A stretch of DNA of 64,000 nucleotides from Streptomyces canus (GCF_030815415.1 NZ_JAUSWW010000001.1:10168001-10232000), one strand, 5' to 3'; shown: positions 26,410-35,626, numbered from the stretch's first letter. Made by a program: numbers and translations. Notes: a model not told the origin generated them from the letters alone.

Positions 26410-27684
26410 ATGGCCCTGTCCCAGTCTGAACTGATACGGCTCCTTGAGTCGCTACACTCGACCGACGGAATCGAGCTCATCCGCGCCATCGCCGAGCGAA
26501 TGGTGCAGGAGCTGATTGAGGCCGAAGCGAGTGCCCACATCGGTGCGGAGTGGAACGAGCACACGCCGGCCCGGACCACCGTCCGCAACGGGCACCGGGA
26601 GAAGGTGCTGACCACGCTGGCCGGCGACCTGGAACTGGAGATTCCCAAGGTCCGCACCGGCAGCTTCTTCCCGTCGCTACTGGAGCGACGGCGCCGCATC
26701 GACCAGGCCCTCTACGCCGTCATCATGGAGGCATACGTGCACGGCGTCTCCACCCGCAGTGTCGATGACCTGGTCAAAGCACTCGGCGGGGACAGCGGGA
26801 TCTCCAAGTCGGAGGTCTCGCGGATCTGCGCGGCGCTGGACGAGCCGTTGACCGCGTTCCGCACCCGCCCGCTGGATCATGTCCGCTTTCCCTACGTCTA
26901 TCTGGACGCGACCTGCTGCAAGGCGCGGGTGAACCACCAGATCGTCTCGCGGGCCGTCGCGGTCGCCACCGGCATCACCGAGGACGGCAACCGCGAGGTC
27001 CTGGGGCATGGGGGTTCCCCCGCTCGATCGGAGCCGAGAGTGGGGGAGGTCGGCGACAGTGAGAGCGAGGTGTTCTGGAAGGAGTTCCTGCGCTCCCTGC
27101 GTGAACGTGGCCTGTCCGGGGTCCGTCTGGTCGTCACCGACCAGCACTCGGGCCTGGTCGCCGCGGTTCGCAAGGTCATGCTCGGTGCCACCTGGCAGCG
27201 GTGCAGGGTTCATTTCCTGCGCAACGTCTTCAGCGTGATCGACCGGGACTCCGGCGAGATGGTCGCCGCGACGATCCGCACGATCTTCACCCAGCCCACC
27301 GCCGGCCTCGTGCGCACCCAACTCGACACCGTCGCCGACATGCTCGGCACCCAGTTCCCCAAGGTCAAAGCCATGTTGTTGGAGGCGAAGGAGGATCTGA
27401 CTGTGTTTGCGGACTTCCCGCCGCGGCACTGGAAAAAGATCCAGTCCACGAACCCGCTGGAGCGGATCAACCGGGAGATCAAGCGCCGGACCGACGTCGT
27501 CCAGGTCTTCCCGAACGACGACGCCCTGCTGCGGCTGGTCACGGCCGCGCTCTTCGAAGTGCACGACGAATGGATCGCCTTCCCCCGCCGATACCTCCCC
27601 GAAGGCAGCATGGACGAGCTCTACCGCGAACTCCCCGAAAGCGCCCCCGTACTACCCAACACCCCGAACAAGCCCGCCAGTTGA
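26410..27684 (+). CDS. IS256-family transposase with an in-frame palindrome insertion
   Basis: A 424-residue protein beginning MALSQSELIRLLESLHSTDG, with GAGGAG upstream. It has the mutator-type DDE residues: Asp in YVYLDATCCKAR, Asp in RLVVTDQHSGL and Glu in IQSTNPLERINREIKR, and the conserved C/H region WQRCRVHFLRN. Between REVLG and VGDSE sit about 13 extra residues (HGGSPARSEPRVGE) encoded by a palindromic repeat; the site is between catalytic residues, and its effect on activity is unknown. Confidence 0.9.
   Translation: MALSQSELIRLLESLHSTDGIELIRAIAERMVQELIEAEASAHIGAEWNEHTPARTTVRNGHREKVLTTLAGDLELEIPKVRTGSFFPSLLERRRRIDQALYAVIMEAYVHGVSTRSVDDLVKALGGDSGISKSEVSRICAALDEPLTAFRTRPLDHVRFPYVYLDATCCKARVNHQIVSRAVAVATGITEDGNREVLGHGGSPARSEPRVGEVGDSESEVFWKEFLRSLRERGLSGVRLVVTDQHSGLVAAVRKVMLGATWQRCRVHFLRNVFSVIDRDSGEMVAATIRTIFTQPTAGLVRTQLDTVADMLGTQFPKVKAMLLEAKEDLTVFADFPPRHWKKIQSTNPLERINREIKRRTDVVQVFPNDDALLRLVTAALFEVHDEWIAFPRRYLPEGSMDELYRELPESAPVLPNTPNKPAS
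27007..27048. repeat. Small GC-rich palindromic repeat inside the transposase
   Basis: CATGGGGGTTCCCCC...GAGTGGGGGAG forms hairpins and resembles a short repeat I recall from many Streptomyces genomes. It is 42 bases including flanking G runs and keeps the reading frame. The second IS256 B copy (63360) has only CATGGGGGAG at this place. Confidence 0.55.
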
Positions 27685-27758
27685 TCGCTTACACCACGAC
27701 GAGGGACGCCATCGCATCTGACGTGTGGTGAGGCTGAACTTGTTGTACGGGCAAGCCC

Positions 27759-28655
27759 TTACGAGCAGGCTGTCATGCAGAGGCAACAAGCGTCGATGAA
27801 GACCCGTACCGCTTCGCGGTGGTCTCTTGTGCGCCAGACAACGGCGAGCTCACTGGGAGAGAGACCCGTGACTGGCCGGCAGGTGACGTTTTCTCGCTTG
27901 TAGATCTCGGCGTTACCCGCGGAGAGGAGGACTATCCCGAGTCCTGAAGCGACCGCTTCGAAGGTCTCGTCGGCGGTTTTGGCCGTCGCGGCGATGCGCG
28001 CCGGTGTCCGGCGACGATCGTTGCCGAGCCAGAACTCGCGGAGCGCTCCGGCTGTCGTCGGAAGTGCGATGAAAGGCTCATCAGCGAGATCCTCGAAGGA
28101 GATGACTGGGCGGTTGGCCAGATGGTGATTGGTTGGAAGAGCGACCCAACGATCTTCCCTGGTAATCACCTTTTGTGAGAAGTCGCCACTCGTCGGGATG
28201 GGCAGCCAGGCGATGGCGACATCGACATCGCTGCTGGTAAGTCCCACCGTCGGGTCAGCCCAGGTGATCTGGTGGAACTGGAGTCGCCAACCGGGAAGGA
28301 GCTTCTCCATCGTGGCGGTGACGGCCGGGATGAGTCCGCGACCGATGCTGGTTTGGAATCCGACCGTAAGTGTCGTGTCCTGGGTCGCCACGGCGTCAAC
28401 CACCGCACGCTGCGCTCCCTCCCATTGCTCGATCAGCTGCCGGGCATGGGGCAGGAGGGCTTTGCCCGCGGTGGTGAGGGTGACCGTCCGCCGGTCGCGC
28501 TCGAAGAGCGCGGTCCGGAAGGAGAGCTCCAGTTGGCGGATCTGTTTGCTCAGTGTCGGCTGTGAGACGAAGAGCCGATCGCTCGCGGCGCGGGTGAAGC
28601 TGAGTTCCTCTGCGACCGCGACAAAGTAGCGCAGGTCCCGGACGTGGACATCCAT
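27759..28655 (-). CDS. LysR-family transcriptional regulator
   Basis: A 298-residue protein starting MDVHVRDLRYFVAVAEELSFTRAASDRLFVSQPTLSKQIRQLE, a canonical LysR winged HTH, followed by a substrate-binding co-inducer domain (VGFQTSIGRGLIPAV...). It is divergent from the luciferase-like/quinone-oxidoreductase pair and is likely to control it and itself. No ribosome site precedes the ATG, and the operator-like palindrome overlaps it, so the transcript may be leaderless. Confidence 0.92.
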   Translation of the reverse strand: MDVHVRDLRYFVAVAEELSFTRAASDRLFVSQPTLSKQIRQLELSFRTALFERDRRTVTLTTAGKALLPHARQLIEQWEGAQRAVVDAVATQDTTLTVGFQTSIGRGLIPAVTATMEKLLPGWRLQFHQITWADPTVGLTSSDVDVAIAWLPIPTSGDFSQKVITREDRWVALPTNHHLANRPVISFEDLADEPFIALPTTAGALREFWLGNDRRRTPARIAATAKTADETFEAVASGLGIVLLSAGNAEIYKRENVTCRPVTGLSPSELAVVWRTRDHREAVRVFIDACCLCMTACS

Positions 28656-28668
28656 AGCCAAAGGCTAT
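28654..28668. promoter_or_regulatory. LysR-type box between divergent genes
   Basis: The perfect palindrome ATAGCC-AAA-GGCTAT has the T-N11-A form bound by LysR proteins. It overlaps the start of the lysR-like gene and lies 110 bases before the divergent oxidoreductase. Confidence 0.55.
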
Positions 28669-28775
28669 AACAGCAGCTCTTGGACAGACGGCGCGCGTGA
28701 TTCCACGATTGATCGCGTGGGCTCAAGCAGAGCGCCGACGTTGTCGCCGCCCGGAGCGGATGGAGGTGGGCGCTG

Positions 28776-29618
28776 GTGGAACTGGGCGTCAATGGGTTGA
28801 ATGTCAAGGCCACGCTGGGTTCTGTGGAGACGGTCCGGCTGGCCAGGCTGGCGGAGGAGCTGGGGTACCGGTCGTGGTGGGCAGGTGAGCACGTCGTGCT
28901 GCCCAGCCCGCGGATACCGGCCGCGCCGATGGAGCCGACGGATCCGATTCTCGACCCGCTGGTGCATCTGGCCTACGTCGCAGCCGTCACTGAACGGCTG
29001 GAGCTCGGCACCGGGATCGTCATCCTGCCGCAGCGTAATCCGCTGGTGCTCGCCAAACAGGTCGCGAGCCTCGACGTGCTCAGCCGTGGCCGACTGCTTT
29101 TGGGGGTCGGAGCCGGATACCTGGAACCGGAGATGACCGCTGTCGGAGTGCCGTACTCGGAGCGTGGCCGACGCACCGACGAGTACTTGGACGCGATGAG
29201 GGCTCTGTGGACCCAGCCCGCGCCGTCCTATCAGGGCCGGTACGTGGCTTTCGATGGCATCGACGCACACCCGCGTCCTGTCAGGGAATACGGACCGCGG
29301 ATCGTGATCGGCGGCCACAGCCCGGCCGCTTTCCGGCGGGCGGTCGCGCGCGGCCACGGGTGGTTCGGCAATGGCGACAGCCCGGATGATCTCGCTGGGC
29401 ATCTCGCCGGGTTGCGGAATGCGGCCACCGAGGTTGAACGCCCAGAGTGGCTGGGCCGACTCGAAATCAACTTCATGCAGCTCTCCCCGGTGGACGCCGA
29501 CACCGCCCGACGTTACGCCGACCTCGGTGTCGACCGACTCGTGGTCTACCCACTTCCGCTGGAGCATCCAGCGGAAGTCGCCGCGTTCCTCGAACGTCAC
29601 GCTGACCTGCCGCACTGA
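28776..29618 (+). CDS. LLM-class (luciferase-like) F420-dependent oxidoreductase
   Basis: A 280-residue protein from a GTG with GGAGG upstream. The TIM-barrel signatures ETVRLARLAEELGYRSWWAGEHVVLP, LELGTGIVILPQRNPLVLAKQVASLDVLSRGRLLLGVGAGY and GPRIVIGGHSPAAFRRA are typical of F420-dependent LLM enzymes. The substrate is unknown. It overlaps the frame upstream of the next gene and is followed by a quinone-oxidoreductase-like gene 29 bases later. Confidence 0.9.
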   Translation: MELGVNGLNVKATLGSVETVRLARLAEELGYRSWWAGEHVVLPSPRIPAAPMEPTDPILDPLVHLAYVAAVTERLELGTGIVILPQRNPLVLAKQVASLDVLSRGRLLLGVGAGYLEPEMTAVGVPYSERGRRTDEYLDAMRALWTQPAPSYQGRYVAFDGIDAHPRPVREYGPRIVIGGHSPAAFRRAVARGHGWFGNGDSPDDLAGHLAGLRNAATEVERPEWLGRLEINFMQLSPVDADTARRYADLGVDRLVVYPLPLEHPAEVAAFLERHADLPH

Positions 29619-29647
29619 TGTCGTTCAACACATTCATGAGGAGCAGA

Positions 29648-30589
29648 ATGCGAGCTTTGGTCTATACCCCGGAGGCACCCGCAGGCCTCCGTCTCAGCAC
29701 GGTCCCCGAGCCGATGCCGCATGACTCGCAAGTCCTGATCGAAGTGCACGCGGTCTCGCTCAACTTCGCGGAACTCGCTTTCAAGGCTGATCGAGCACGA
29801 CCAGGCACCATCCTGGGGCTGGACGCGGCAGGCATCGTCATCCAGGCCGCGGCCGATGGCTCCGGGCCACCGGCCGGCGCACGCGTCGTGACCTTCGGGT
29901 GGGCGTCGGGGGCCTGGGCCGAGCGCCGCGCTGCCGACACTGCAGAGCTGGCGGTCGTTCCCGATTCCGTCGGCCTCGCCTCCGCGAGCGCACTTCCGGC
30001 AGCAGGCGTCACCGCGCTGCGGGCGCTGCGGCAACTCGGTTCCGTAGTGGGCCGACGCGTCCTCATCACGGGGGCTTCAGGCGGTGTCGGACGCTTCGCG
30101 GTGCAGCTCGCCGCCCATGCCGGCGCGCATGTCGTCGCGTCCGTGGGCAGCCACGCCCGGGGTGAGGGGCTCCGCGAGCTTGGGGCCGACGAGATCGTCA
30201 TTGGCCCGCAGAACGTCACCGCACCCGTCTTCGGGGTGCTGGACAACGTGGGCGGCACCCAATTGGCCAAAGCGTTCAGCCTCCTGGAGGACGGGGGCTG
30301 CGTCCAGAGCATCGGGATGGCCTCGCGCGAGCTGACCACCATCGACTTCGAGCAGGAGCGCCTGAACGGCGGGCGTAAGCGGCTCGAATCCTTCATGGTC
30401 GGCAATCCCGGCTTCGGCCCAGGCTTCGGCCCAGACCTCGCCTACCTCGTGCGCCTCCTCGAAAACAAGGCACTCGATCCTCAGATCGGGTGGCGCGGCT
30501 CCTGGGAATGCGCTTCGGAAGCGGCCGAGGCGCTCCTTGTCCGCCGTGTCCTGGGTAAGGCCGTCCTCGACGTTAGAGCAAAGCGGTGA
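29648..30589 (+). CDS. MDR-family NADPH:quinone-oxidoreductase-like enzyme
   Basis: A 313-residue protein starting MRALVYTPEAPAGLRLSTVPEP, chosen for the GAGGAGCAG just upstream. It has the GroES-like fold and a Rossmann domain with the nucleotide loop ITGASGGVGRFAVQLAAHAGA. No zinc-binding Cys/His set of true alcohol dehydrogenases is seen, so it is a quinone-oxidoreductase/enoyl-reductase type. It probably works with the LLM enzyme in a redox operon under the LysR regulator. Confidence 0.88.
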   Translation: MRALVYTPEAPAGLRLSTVPEPMPHDSQVLIEVHAVSLNFAELAFKADRARPGTILGLDAAGIVIQAAADGSGPPAGARVVTFGWASGAWAERRAADTAELAVVPDSVGLASASALPAAGVTALRALRQLGSVVGRRVLITGASGGVGRFAVQLAAHAGAHVVASVGSHARGEGLRELGADEIVIGPQNVTAPVFGVLDNVGGTQLAKAFSLLEDGGCVQSIGMASRELTTIDFEQERLNGGRKRLESFMVGNPGFGPGFGPDLAYLVRLLENKALDPQIGWRGSWECASEAAEALLVRRVLGKAVLDVRAKR

Positions 30590-30804
30590 AGTCCCGCCCT
30601 GGTTGCGCGGCCCCGGCCACCCGGGAAGCCGCCTTCCACCAGCGCGCTCAGCACGTCCACGGCGTCAACTACCGGATCATCGTGGCGACCACGACGCTGG
30701 CGCAGCTGACCCAGCACTGCCCCGGTGAGCCGGTGTGGCGCGTGGCCGGCCGCGGCGAGGGGGAGGAACGCCGCTCCCTGGAGGCGTTGCCGAAGGGGCG
30801 GTGA
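30586..30804 (+). pseudogene. Unidentified C-terminal fragment
   Basis: The frame overlaps the preceding stop (GTGA) and reads REAAFHQRAQHVHGVNYRIIVATTTLAQLTQHCPGEPVW. It looks like real protein sequence, but no family was recognised and no ribosome site is seen. Confidence 0.25.
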
Positions 30805-30899
30805 GCACGGCGGGCCCGGCCCGGCCTGGGCGCATGGTGGCGCGGTCCGGGCCCGCCGCCGCGCGGGTGTTGTCGGTGGCGGCTGCGAGGCTGGACGGC

Positions 30900-31196
30900 A
30901 TGAACGGAGACGAGCAGCTGCTGAACGGCCGCGTCTACGGCCACGACCACGACGACCCCCACCCCGGCCCGCTCCCGCACCGGACCTACGCCGCGCTGAT
31001 AGGCGGGCCGCTGGACGGATTGCTGCTCGACATTACCGGGTGGCGGCCGCAAGAGATCGACGACGGCGCGGCCCTGTCCACCGAGCTCGGGCAGTTCCCC
31101 GGCGGGCGGTCGCTGTACGACCCGCGCCCCGGCGAGCCCCGCTCAGTGGGCCCGGGTGTGAGCTGCCGCTTTTACTACTCCGGCGACACGCCCTGA
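30900..31196 (+). CDS. Small hypothetical protein near ku
   Basis: A 98-residue protein starting MNGDEQLLNGRVYGHDHDD with the core YAALIGGPLDGLLLDITGW and ending CRFYYSGDTP. No membrane segment or known domain. A broken second copy lies upstream of the truncated ku at 55572, which shows that this gene and ku were duplicated together. Confidence 0.7.
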   Translation: MNGDEQLLNGRVYGHDHDDPHPGPLPHRTYAALIGGPLDGLLLDITGWRPQEIDDGAALSTELGQFPGGRSLYDPRPGEPRSVGPGVSCRFYYSGDTP

Positions 31197-31386
31197 TCAC
31201 GGCCCCGACCACCAGCCCGACCACGGCAGGTCAGCGTGGCGACGGACTCCTGCAGCGCGGCCATCAGGTCCACCAGCTGCCTCGGCTGCCGTCGGCGCTG
31301 CGGTGACGGGCAGCGGCCGCTCAGGTGCCTGGCGCCGGTGGTGCTTTTAGGCTGGGAGGGCTCGGGGCGTACTGCGGAGGTTTGCC

Positions 31387-32304
31387 ATGCCCCGGACTAT
31401 TTGGAGCGGTGCCATCTCGTTTGGCCTGGTCACGGTACCTATCCATGTAGCAAGCGCTACCGAGAACCACAGTATCCAGTTCCACCAGTACCACCTGGAG
31501 GACATGGGCCGGGTGCGGGTGCGGAAGGTGTGCGAGCTGGAGGACCGGGAGGTTGCGCAGTCGGAGATCGGTAAGGGGTACGAGTACGCCAAGGACCGAG
31601 TGGTGGCGATCTCGGAGGTGGAGTTGCGGGAGCTGCCGCTGCCCACGGCGAAAGCTATCGAGATCCAGGCGTTCGTGCCGCTGGAGTCGATCGATCCGAT
31701 CCGTATCGCGGAGGGCTACTACCTGGTGCCGGACGGGCAGGTGGCGGCGAAGCCGTACAGGCTGCTCCTGCAGGCGCTGCGCAGGTCGTCGAAGGTGGCG
31801 ATCGCCAAGTACGCCTGGTCGGGCCGGGAGCGCCTGGGACTGCTGCGGGTACGCGGTGAGGCGGTCGTTCTGCATGCGATGCGCTGGCCGGACGAGGTCC
31901 GCGATCCGGCCGGCGTCGACCCGCCGCACGAGGCGGTGTCACAGGAGGAGATCGAGGGGGCGCTCGCCCTCATCGACCGCATGACCCGGGACGACCTCGA
32001 AGGCCCCGAGTTCACCGACACCTACACCGACGCCCTGGCGAAGATCATCGAGGCGAAGCGGGAAGAGAAGCCCCTTCCCGAAGCCCCGGAGCCCGAGCAA
32101 CCGGGCAAGGTCCTCGATCTCATGGCCGCCCTGACCGAGTCCGTCCAGCAGGCCAAGGCCTCCCGAGGCGAGGACGCCGACGTCCACGAGATGCCGGCCA
32201 AGAAGACCACCAAGAAGCAGTCGGCCAAGAAGACCGCCGCGAAGAAAACCATGAAGAAGACGACGGCGAAGAAGACGGCGGCACGCCGGCCGCGCAGCGC
32301 CTGA
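31387..32304 (+). CDS. ku: Ku DNA end-binding protein
   Basis: A 305-residue protein starting MPRTIWSGAISFGLVTVPIHVASAT, the canonical bacterial Ku N-terminus. The Ku core runs to about residue 250 (AKIIEAKREEKPLPE), followed by a lysine-rich tail of KKT/AKK repeats and RRPRSA, a non-specific DNA-binding extension typical of actinobacterial Ku. Ku binds double-strand ends and recruits ligase D for non-homologous end joining; no ligD is in the window. Length and all core blocks are intact. Confidence 0.97.
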   Translation: MPRTIWSGAISFGLVTVPIHVASATENHSIQFHQYHLEDMGRVRVRKVCELEDREVAQSEIGKGYEYAKDRVVAISEVELRELPLPTAKAIEIQAFVPLESIDPIRIAEGYYLVPDGQVAAKPYRLLLQALRRSSKVAIAKYAWSGRERLGLLRVRGEAVVLHAMRWPDEVRDPAGVDPPHEAVSQEEIEGALALIDRMTRDDLEGPEFTDTYTDALAKIIEAKREEKPLPEAPEPEQPGKVLDLMAALTESVQQAKASRGEDADVHEMPAKKTTKKQSAKKTAAKKTMKKTTAKKTAARRPRSA

Positions 32305-32464
32305 CGGACACCTTGTCCGGCCGTGCGGAGGGGAAATGGGTGTTTGGCTCTCGCCCCGTAATCCACGAGCCGGGGCGGCGCCCGGGTCCGCGACGGCCGT
32401 AACTGGCGCACCTGCCGGTTGCCCCGTGAGACGGCTGCTCCCGGCGCCTTGGCGGGTGGTGGGG

Positions 32465-33142
32465 TTATCGGCCGTCCCAGTGGGTGACGCCGTGTATGGG
32501 GGTGGCGAGGCATCGTCGGAGGGGGGAGAGGGGGGTGGGGCGGGTGGGGCCGAGGGCGTCTTTGAAGGCGGTGAGGAGGTCTTCGACGCGGGTGGATACG
32601 GGGTGCGGGTTGTCGGTGGGCTGTTTGGCGGGCGGTGGTGGGAGTGTGTCGGTGGGTGGGGTGGTGGGGGTGGCGGCTTCGGCTTCCCACAGGGGCAGGA
32701 AGTAGGTGGGTTCGCCGTCGAGGAGTTGGACGAGGCGGTGGACGTCTTCCCATTCGCCGATGTCGGGGCCGGTGAGGAGGGCTTCGATGTAGTGCTGGTC
32801 GAGGTCGCCTCCGCTGGTGACGGAGATGGCCCAGGGGGTGGGGCTGCCGGCGCGTAGGTGGAGGAAGCGCAGGGCGGAGGTGAGGGAGGCGGGGCGGGGC
32901 TGGCTGTCGCGGCGGGCGTTGGAGGCTTCCCAGACGCGGCGCAGGACTTCGGGGTCGGCGCCGCAGGCGCGGGCGAGGCGGGCGACCTTGGTCCAGGCGG
33001 GGAAGCGTTCGCCGGACATGAGGCGGGAGAGGTAGCTGGGGGACATGTTGGTGCGGGCGGCCAGGGCACGCAGGCTGTAGCCGGAGGCGCGTTGGAGGCT
33101 GCTGAGGACGGTGGCGAGGTCCTGGCCGGCGAGGAAGGGCAT
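32465..33142 (-). CDS. XRE-family DNA-binding protein
   Basis: A 225-residue protein from ATG 33142 (MPFLAGQDLATVLSSLQRASGYSLRALAARTNMSPSYLSRLMSGERFPAW), a clear HTH_XRE at residues about 8-65. A second region (SVTSGGDLDQHYIEALLTGPDIGEWEDVHRLVQLLDGEPTYFLPLW) is ordered-looking, and the tail is Pro/Thr-rich. The ribosome site is poor and the frame stays open upstream, so the start is uncertain. No operon partner. Confidence 0.75.
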   Translation of the reverse strand: MPFLAGQDLATVLSSLQRASGYSLRALAARTNMSPSYLSRLMSGERFPAWTKVARLARACGADPEVLRRVWEASNARRDSQPRPASLTSALRFLHLRAGSPTPWAISVTSGGDLDQHYIEALLTGPDIGEWEDVHRLVQLLDGEPTYFLPLWEAEAATPTTPPTDTLPPPPAKQPTDNPHPVSTRVEDLLTAFKDALGPTRPTPLSPLRRCLATPIHGVTHWDGR

Positions 33143-33337
33143 GGGGGGTGCGGTGCCGGAGGGTGGGGGAGCCGGTGAGCGGGGGCCGCCGGTGTCGCTG
33201 GTGTGGTCCCGGCCGGCGGGTGCGGCGGGGGGTGCGGCGGGCCGGGGACGGACCGGTGGACGTCGGTGGGCGGGGTGGGGGTGAGGACGGTGCGTGGGGG
33301 AGCGGGGCCGCGGCGGGTGGGCGGCGACCATTTCCTC

Positions 33338-33610
33338 GGCGCCCTCGCCGACCTGGGCTTCCTCGGCGTGGACAAACCCGACGACCCCGAGGACCTGGTC
33401 ATCGTCACCGGCTTCAAGGCCACCCGCTACCGCAAACTCACCCCCGGACAGAAGGAGGCGAACCACGTGCTGGCCGCCGGACGGGCCCCAGTCGAGCACG
33501 GTTTCGCTCACCTCAAGAACTGGCGCGTGTTGACCAAACTCCGCGCCGATCACGCCCGCGCCACCCAACTCCTGCGCGCCCTGCTCGTCCTGACGAACCT
33601 TGAAGTCAGC
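33338..33610 (+). pseudogene. IS5-family transposase C-terminal fragment
   Basis: GALADLGFLGVDKPDDPEDLVIVTGFKATRYRKL...EANHVLAAGRAPVEHGFAHLKNWRVLTKL is the DDE_Tnp_4 end with the catalytic Glu (VEHGFAHLK). The N-terminal half is missing and the frame runs on without its stop. Confidence 0.75.
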
Positions 33611-33735
33611 CGCTGCGACAACGCCGCACGCAATGCGCGACGTTCGTCCGGAGCGTTCCCCCTCTGGCCAAGGATCCCGGGCACGGCATTGACTTGCCAG
33701 AACACGGCACCGGTCAAGCGAAAAGGGGCAAGGGC

Positions 33736-34677
33736 GTGCGCGCACGGGGCATCAACTACGACACCGGATTCCTGCCTGGGGAAGAACTCTCCCGCAAGGG
33801 TTTCGTCTCTGAGACAGTCCGCCACGACATGGCGGTGATCTCCAGGGAGCTCCACTGCGACGCCGTTCGTATCTCCGGGCGAGAGCCCGAACGGCTGAGC
33901 ATCGCTGCCCGGCATGCCGCTGACACGGGCCTTGAAGTCTGGTTCGCCCCCTTTCCCGTGGACCTCCCTCACGGCCAGTTACTCCCGTTCTTCGCCGACT
34001 GCGCCCAACGCGCCGAAGCTGTGCGCGAGGCCGGCGCCGACGTGGTGTTCGTCGCCGGCTGCGAGATCAGCGCGTTCTGCGGGGGCTTCATCCCGGGCGA
34101 CACCTACGGCGAACGCCTGCAGGCCATGGCCGGCGCCGACATGGAGTGGTGGTCCTCCCTCGGACCAGTGCAAGAACGCCTCAATGAGTTCCTCTCCGAA
34201 GCCGCCACGACCGCCCGCACGCACTTCGGCGGGCGGGTCACCTACGCCTCGGCGCCCTGGGAGTTCGTCGACTGGCATCCGTTCGACTTCGTCGGCATCG
34301 ATGCCTACCGGGCTGCCTACAACGCCGACAGCTTCCGGGACGAACTGCGCGGCCACCTCGCCCACGGAAAGCCCGTCGCGGTAACCGAGTACGGAACCTG
34401 CGCCTACCAGGGCGCGGGCGAACGTGGCGGCATGGCCTGGCAAGTGCCGCACGGCGCGGCGCCGGACGAGGACGAACAGGCAAGCTACTTCACCGAGCTG
34501 CTGGACATCTTCGAAGAGGAAGGCGTGGACACCGCGCTCTGGTTCACCTTCGCCGGCTACAGCAGGCCCAGGCAGCACGACCTTGGCTCGTACGGCGTCG
34601 TCCGGGTGCTCGACGAGGCCCGCTGGGAACCGAAGAAGATATTCCACACGATGGCCGCCAGGCACCAACACGGCTGA
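33736..34677 (+). CDS. TIM-barrel glycoside-hydrolase-like protein
   Basis: A 313-residue cytoplasmic protein starting VRARGINYDTGFLPG (GTG with AAAGGGG-like sequence upstream). It includes EVWFAPFPVDLPHGQLLPF, ADVVFVAGCEISAF, VGIDAYRAAY and PVAVTEYGTCAYQGA, the strand ends of a (beta/alpha)8 barrel; the two Glu residues (GCEIS and TEYGT) are placed as acid/base and nucleophile would be in clan A glycosidases. No signal peptide. I recall related Streptomyces proteins being labelled abortive-infection proteins, but nothing in the sequence shows this. Confidence 0.7.
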   Translation: MRARGINYDTGFLPGEELSRKGFVSETVRHDMAVISRELHCDAVRISGREPERLSIAARHAADTGLEVWFAPFPVDLPHGQLLPFFADCAQRAEAVREAGADVVFVAGCEISAFCGGFIPGDTYGERLQAMAGADMEWWSSLGPVQERLNEFLSEAATTARTHFGGRVTYASAPWEFVDWHPFDFVGIDAYRAAYNADSFRDELRGHLAHGKPVAVTEYGTCAYQGAGERGGMAWQVPHGAAPDEDEQASYFTELLDIFEEEGVDTALWFTFAGYSRPRQHDLGSYGVVRVLDEARWEPKKIFHTMAARHQHG

Positions 34678-34982
34678 AGCGTCACGGCCTCCGTTCAGAA
34701 AGGGCTGTCGGCGTCAGCCGTAACTGGACACCGAGCGTCACAGAAGGACGGTTCTGGCGCAGCCCGGCAGACGATCCTCTCAGCAGACTGCCGCCCGCGA
34801 CCAGCACGAGCATCCCGAAAGATCGTCACACCAGCCCTTTGACCTGCGACTTCAAGTTGGCGGAGGCTCGGTAGGTTCAGTAAGTACCCCACGGCCTCCA
34901 TGATCTCCTCGGCCGGGCACGAGGAGTGCCCCAACGAGATGACGCGCCTTCCGCAACCGTGATGCCTGCTCGATTCACTATG
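34678..34982. other. Intergenic region upstream of the TetR operators
   Basis: No protein-like frame was recognised in these 305 bases. Confidence 0.4.
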
Positions 34983-34998
34983 CGGGACTATAATCCCG
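34983..34998. promoter_or_regulatory. TetR-type operator 1 with overlapping -10 box
   Basis: CGGGAC-TATA-ATCCCG lies 80 bases upstream of tetR and contains TATAAT (34989-34994). It shares the CGGGAC-N4-RTCCCG form with three other sites at 35036, 38196 and 38222. Confidence 0.6.
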
Positions 34999-35035
34999 TT
35001 TCTGTGGTGATCCCGGAAGGCTGGTCCACTACAAT

Positions 35036-35051
35036 CGGGACAGTTGTCCCG
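35036..35051. promoter_or_regulatory. TetR-type operator 2
   Basis: The perfect palindrome CGGGAC-AGTT-GTCCCG directly follows TACAAT (35030-35035), a possible -10 box, and ends 26 bases before the tetR start. Binding here would block autoexpression. Confidence 0.7.
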
Positions 35052-35077
35052 CTTGGTCGGAAGTCTGAGGGTCTTTG

Positions 35078-35626
35078 ATGCGTGCTGATGCCGAGCGCAA
35101 CCGCAAGCGTGTGCTGGAGGTGGCGTTGGAGACGTTCGCCGCCGAGGGGCTGTCGGTGCCGGTGGCGGAGATCGCCCGGCGGGCCGGTGTGGGCACAGGG
35201 ACGGTCAGTCGCCATTTTCCGACGAAGGACTCGCTGTACGAGGCGATCGTGCTGCATCTGGTGGCCGAAATCGTCGACCGGGCCCGGCAACTGGCCGCGA
35301 CCCGTGATCCGGGCGCAGCGTTCTTCGAGTTCTTCGCCCTGTTGGTCGAGCACAGCGCGGTCAATCTCGGTCTGTCGCAGGCGATGAGCGGGACAGGCTT
35401 CGATGTCCACTCGGTGGCCTTGGCTCCCGAGCACAATCTGCTGGCGGTGGAAGAGGAACTGCTCGTCGGTGCGCAGAAGGCCGGCGCCGTGCGGCCGGAC
35501 GTCGTGCCTGGCGACGTCAAGGCGCTCATGGTCGGCTGTCTGGCCCGGGAGCAGCAGGGCCCCGACCCGGAGGCGCGCAAGCGCATGATCGACCTGGCGT
35601 GCGCGGGGTTGCGCGCCCAGCGGTAG
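35078..35626 (+). CDS. TetR-family transcriptional regulator
   Basis: A 182-residue protein with the N-terminal HTH NRKRVLEVALETFAAEGLSVPVAEIARRAGVGTGTVSRHFPTKDSLYEAIV, and a C-terminal ligand domain of the SbtR-type kind. GAGGG precedes the ATG. Two palindromes upstream and two matching ones before the minus-strand SDR gene at 38156 imply that it represses itself and the SDR/DJ-1 genes. Confidence 0.92.
   Translation: MRADAERNRKRVLEVALETFAAEGLSVPVAEIARRAGVGTGTVSRHFPTKDSLYEAIVLHLVAEIVDRARQLAATRDPGAAFFEFFALLVEHSAVNLGLSQAMSGTGFDVHSVALAPEHNLLAVEEELLVGAQKAGAVRPDVVPGDVKALMVGCLAREQQGPDPEARKRMIDLACAGLRAQR

Larger units (their letters stand above)
26251..27713 (+). mobile_element. IS256-family element B
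   Basis: The imperfect inverted ends GATGGTGTCCCTTGTCGTGG (26251) and GATGGCGTCCCTCGTCGTGG (complement, ending 27713) bound 1463 bp with one transposase. No flanking direct repeat is found, so one flank was later exchanged. Confidence 0.88.

Noticed and set aside
31939..33423. 494-codon minus-strand frame over ku and the XRE gene
   Set aside because: It is extremely Pro/Thr/Ser-rich and antisense to ku; it is an artefact of GC-rich sequence.
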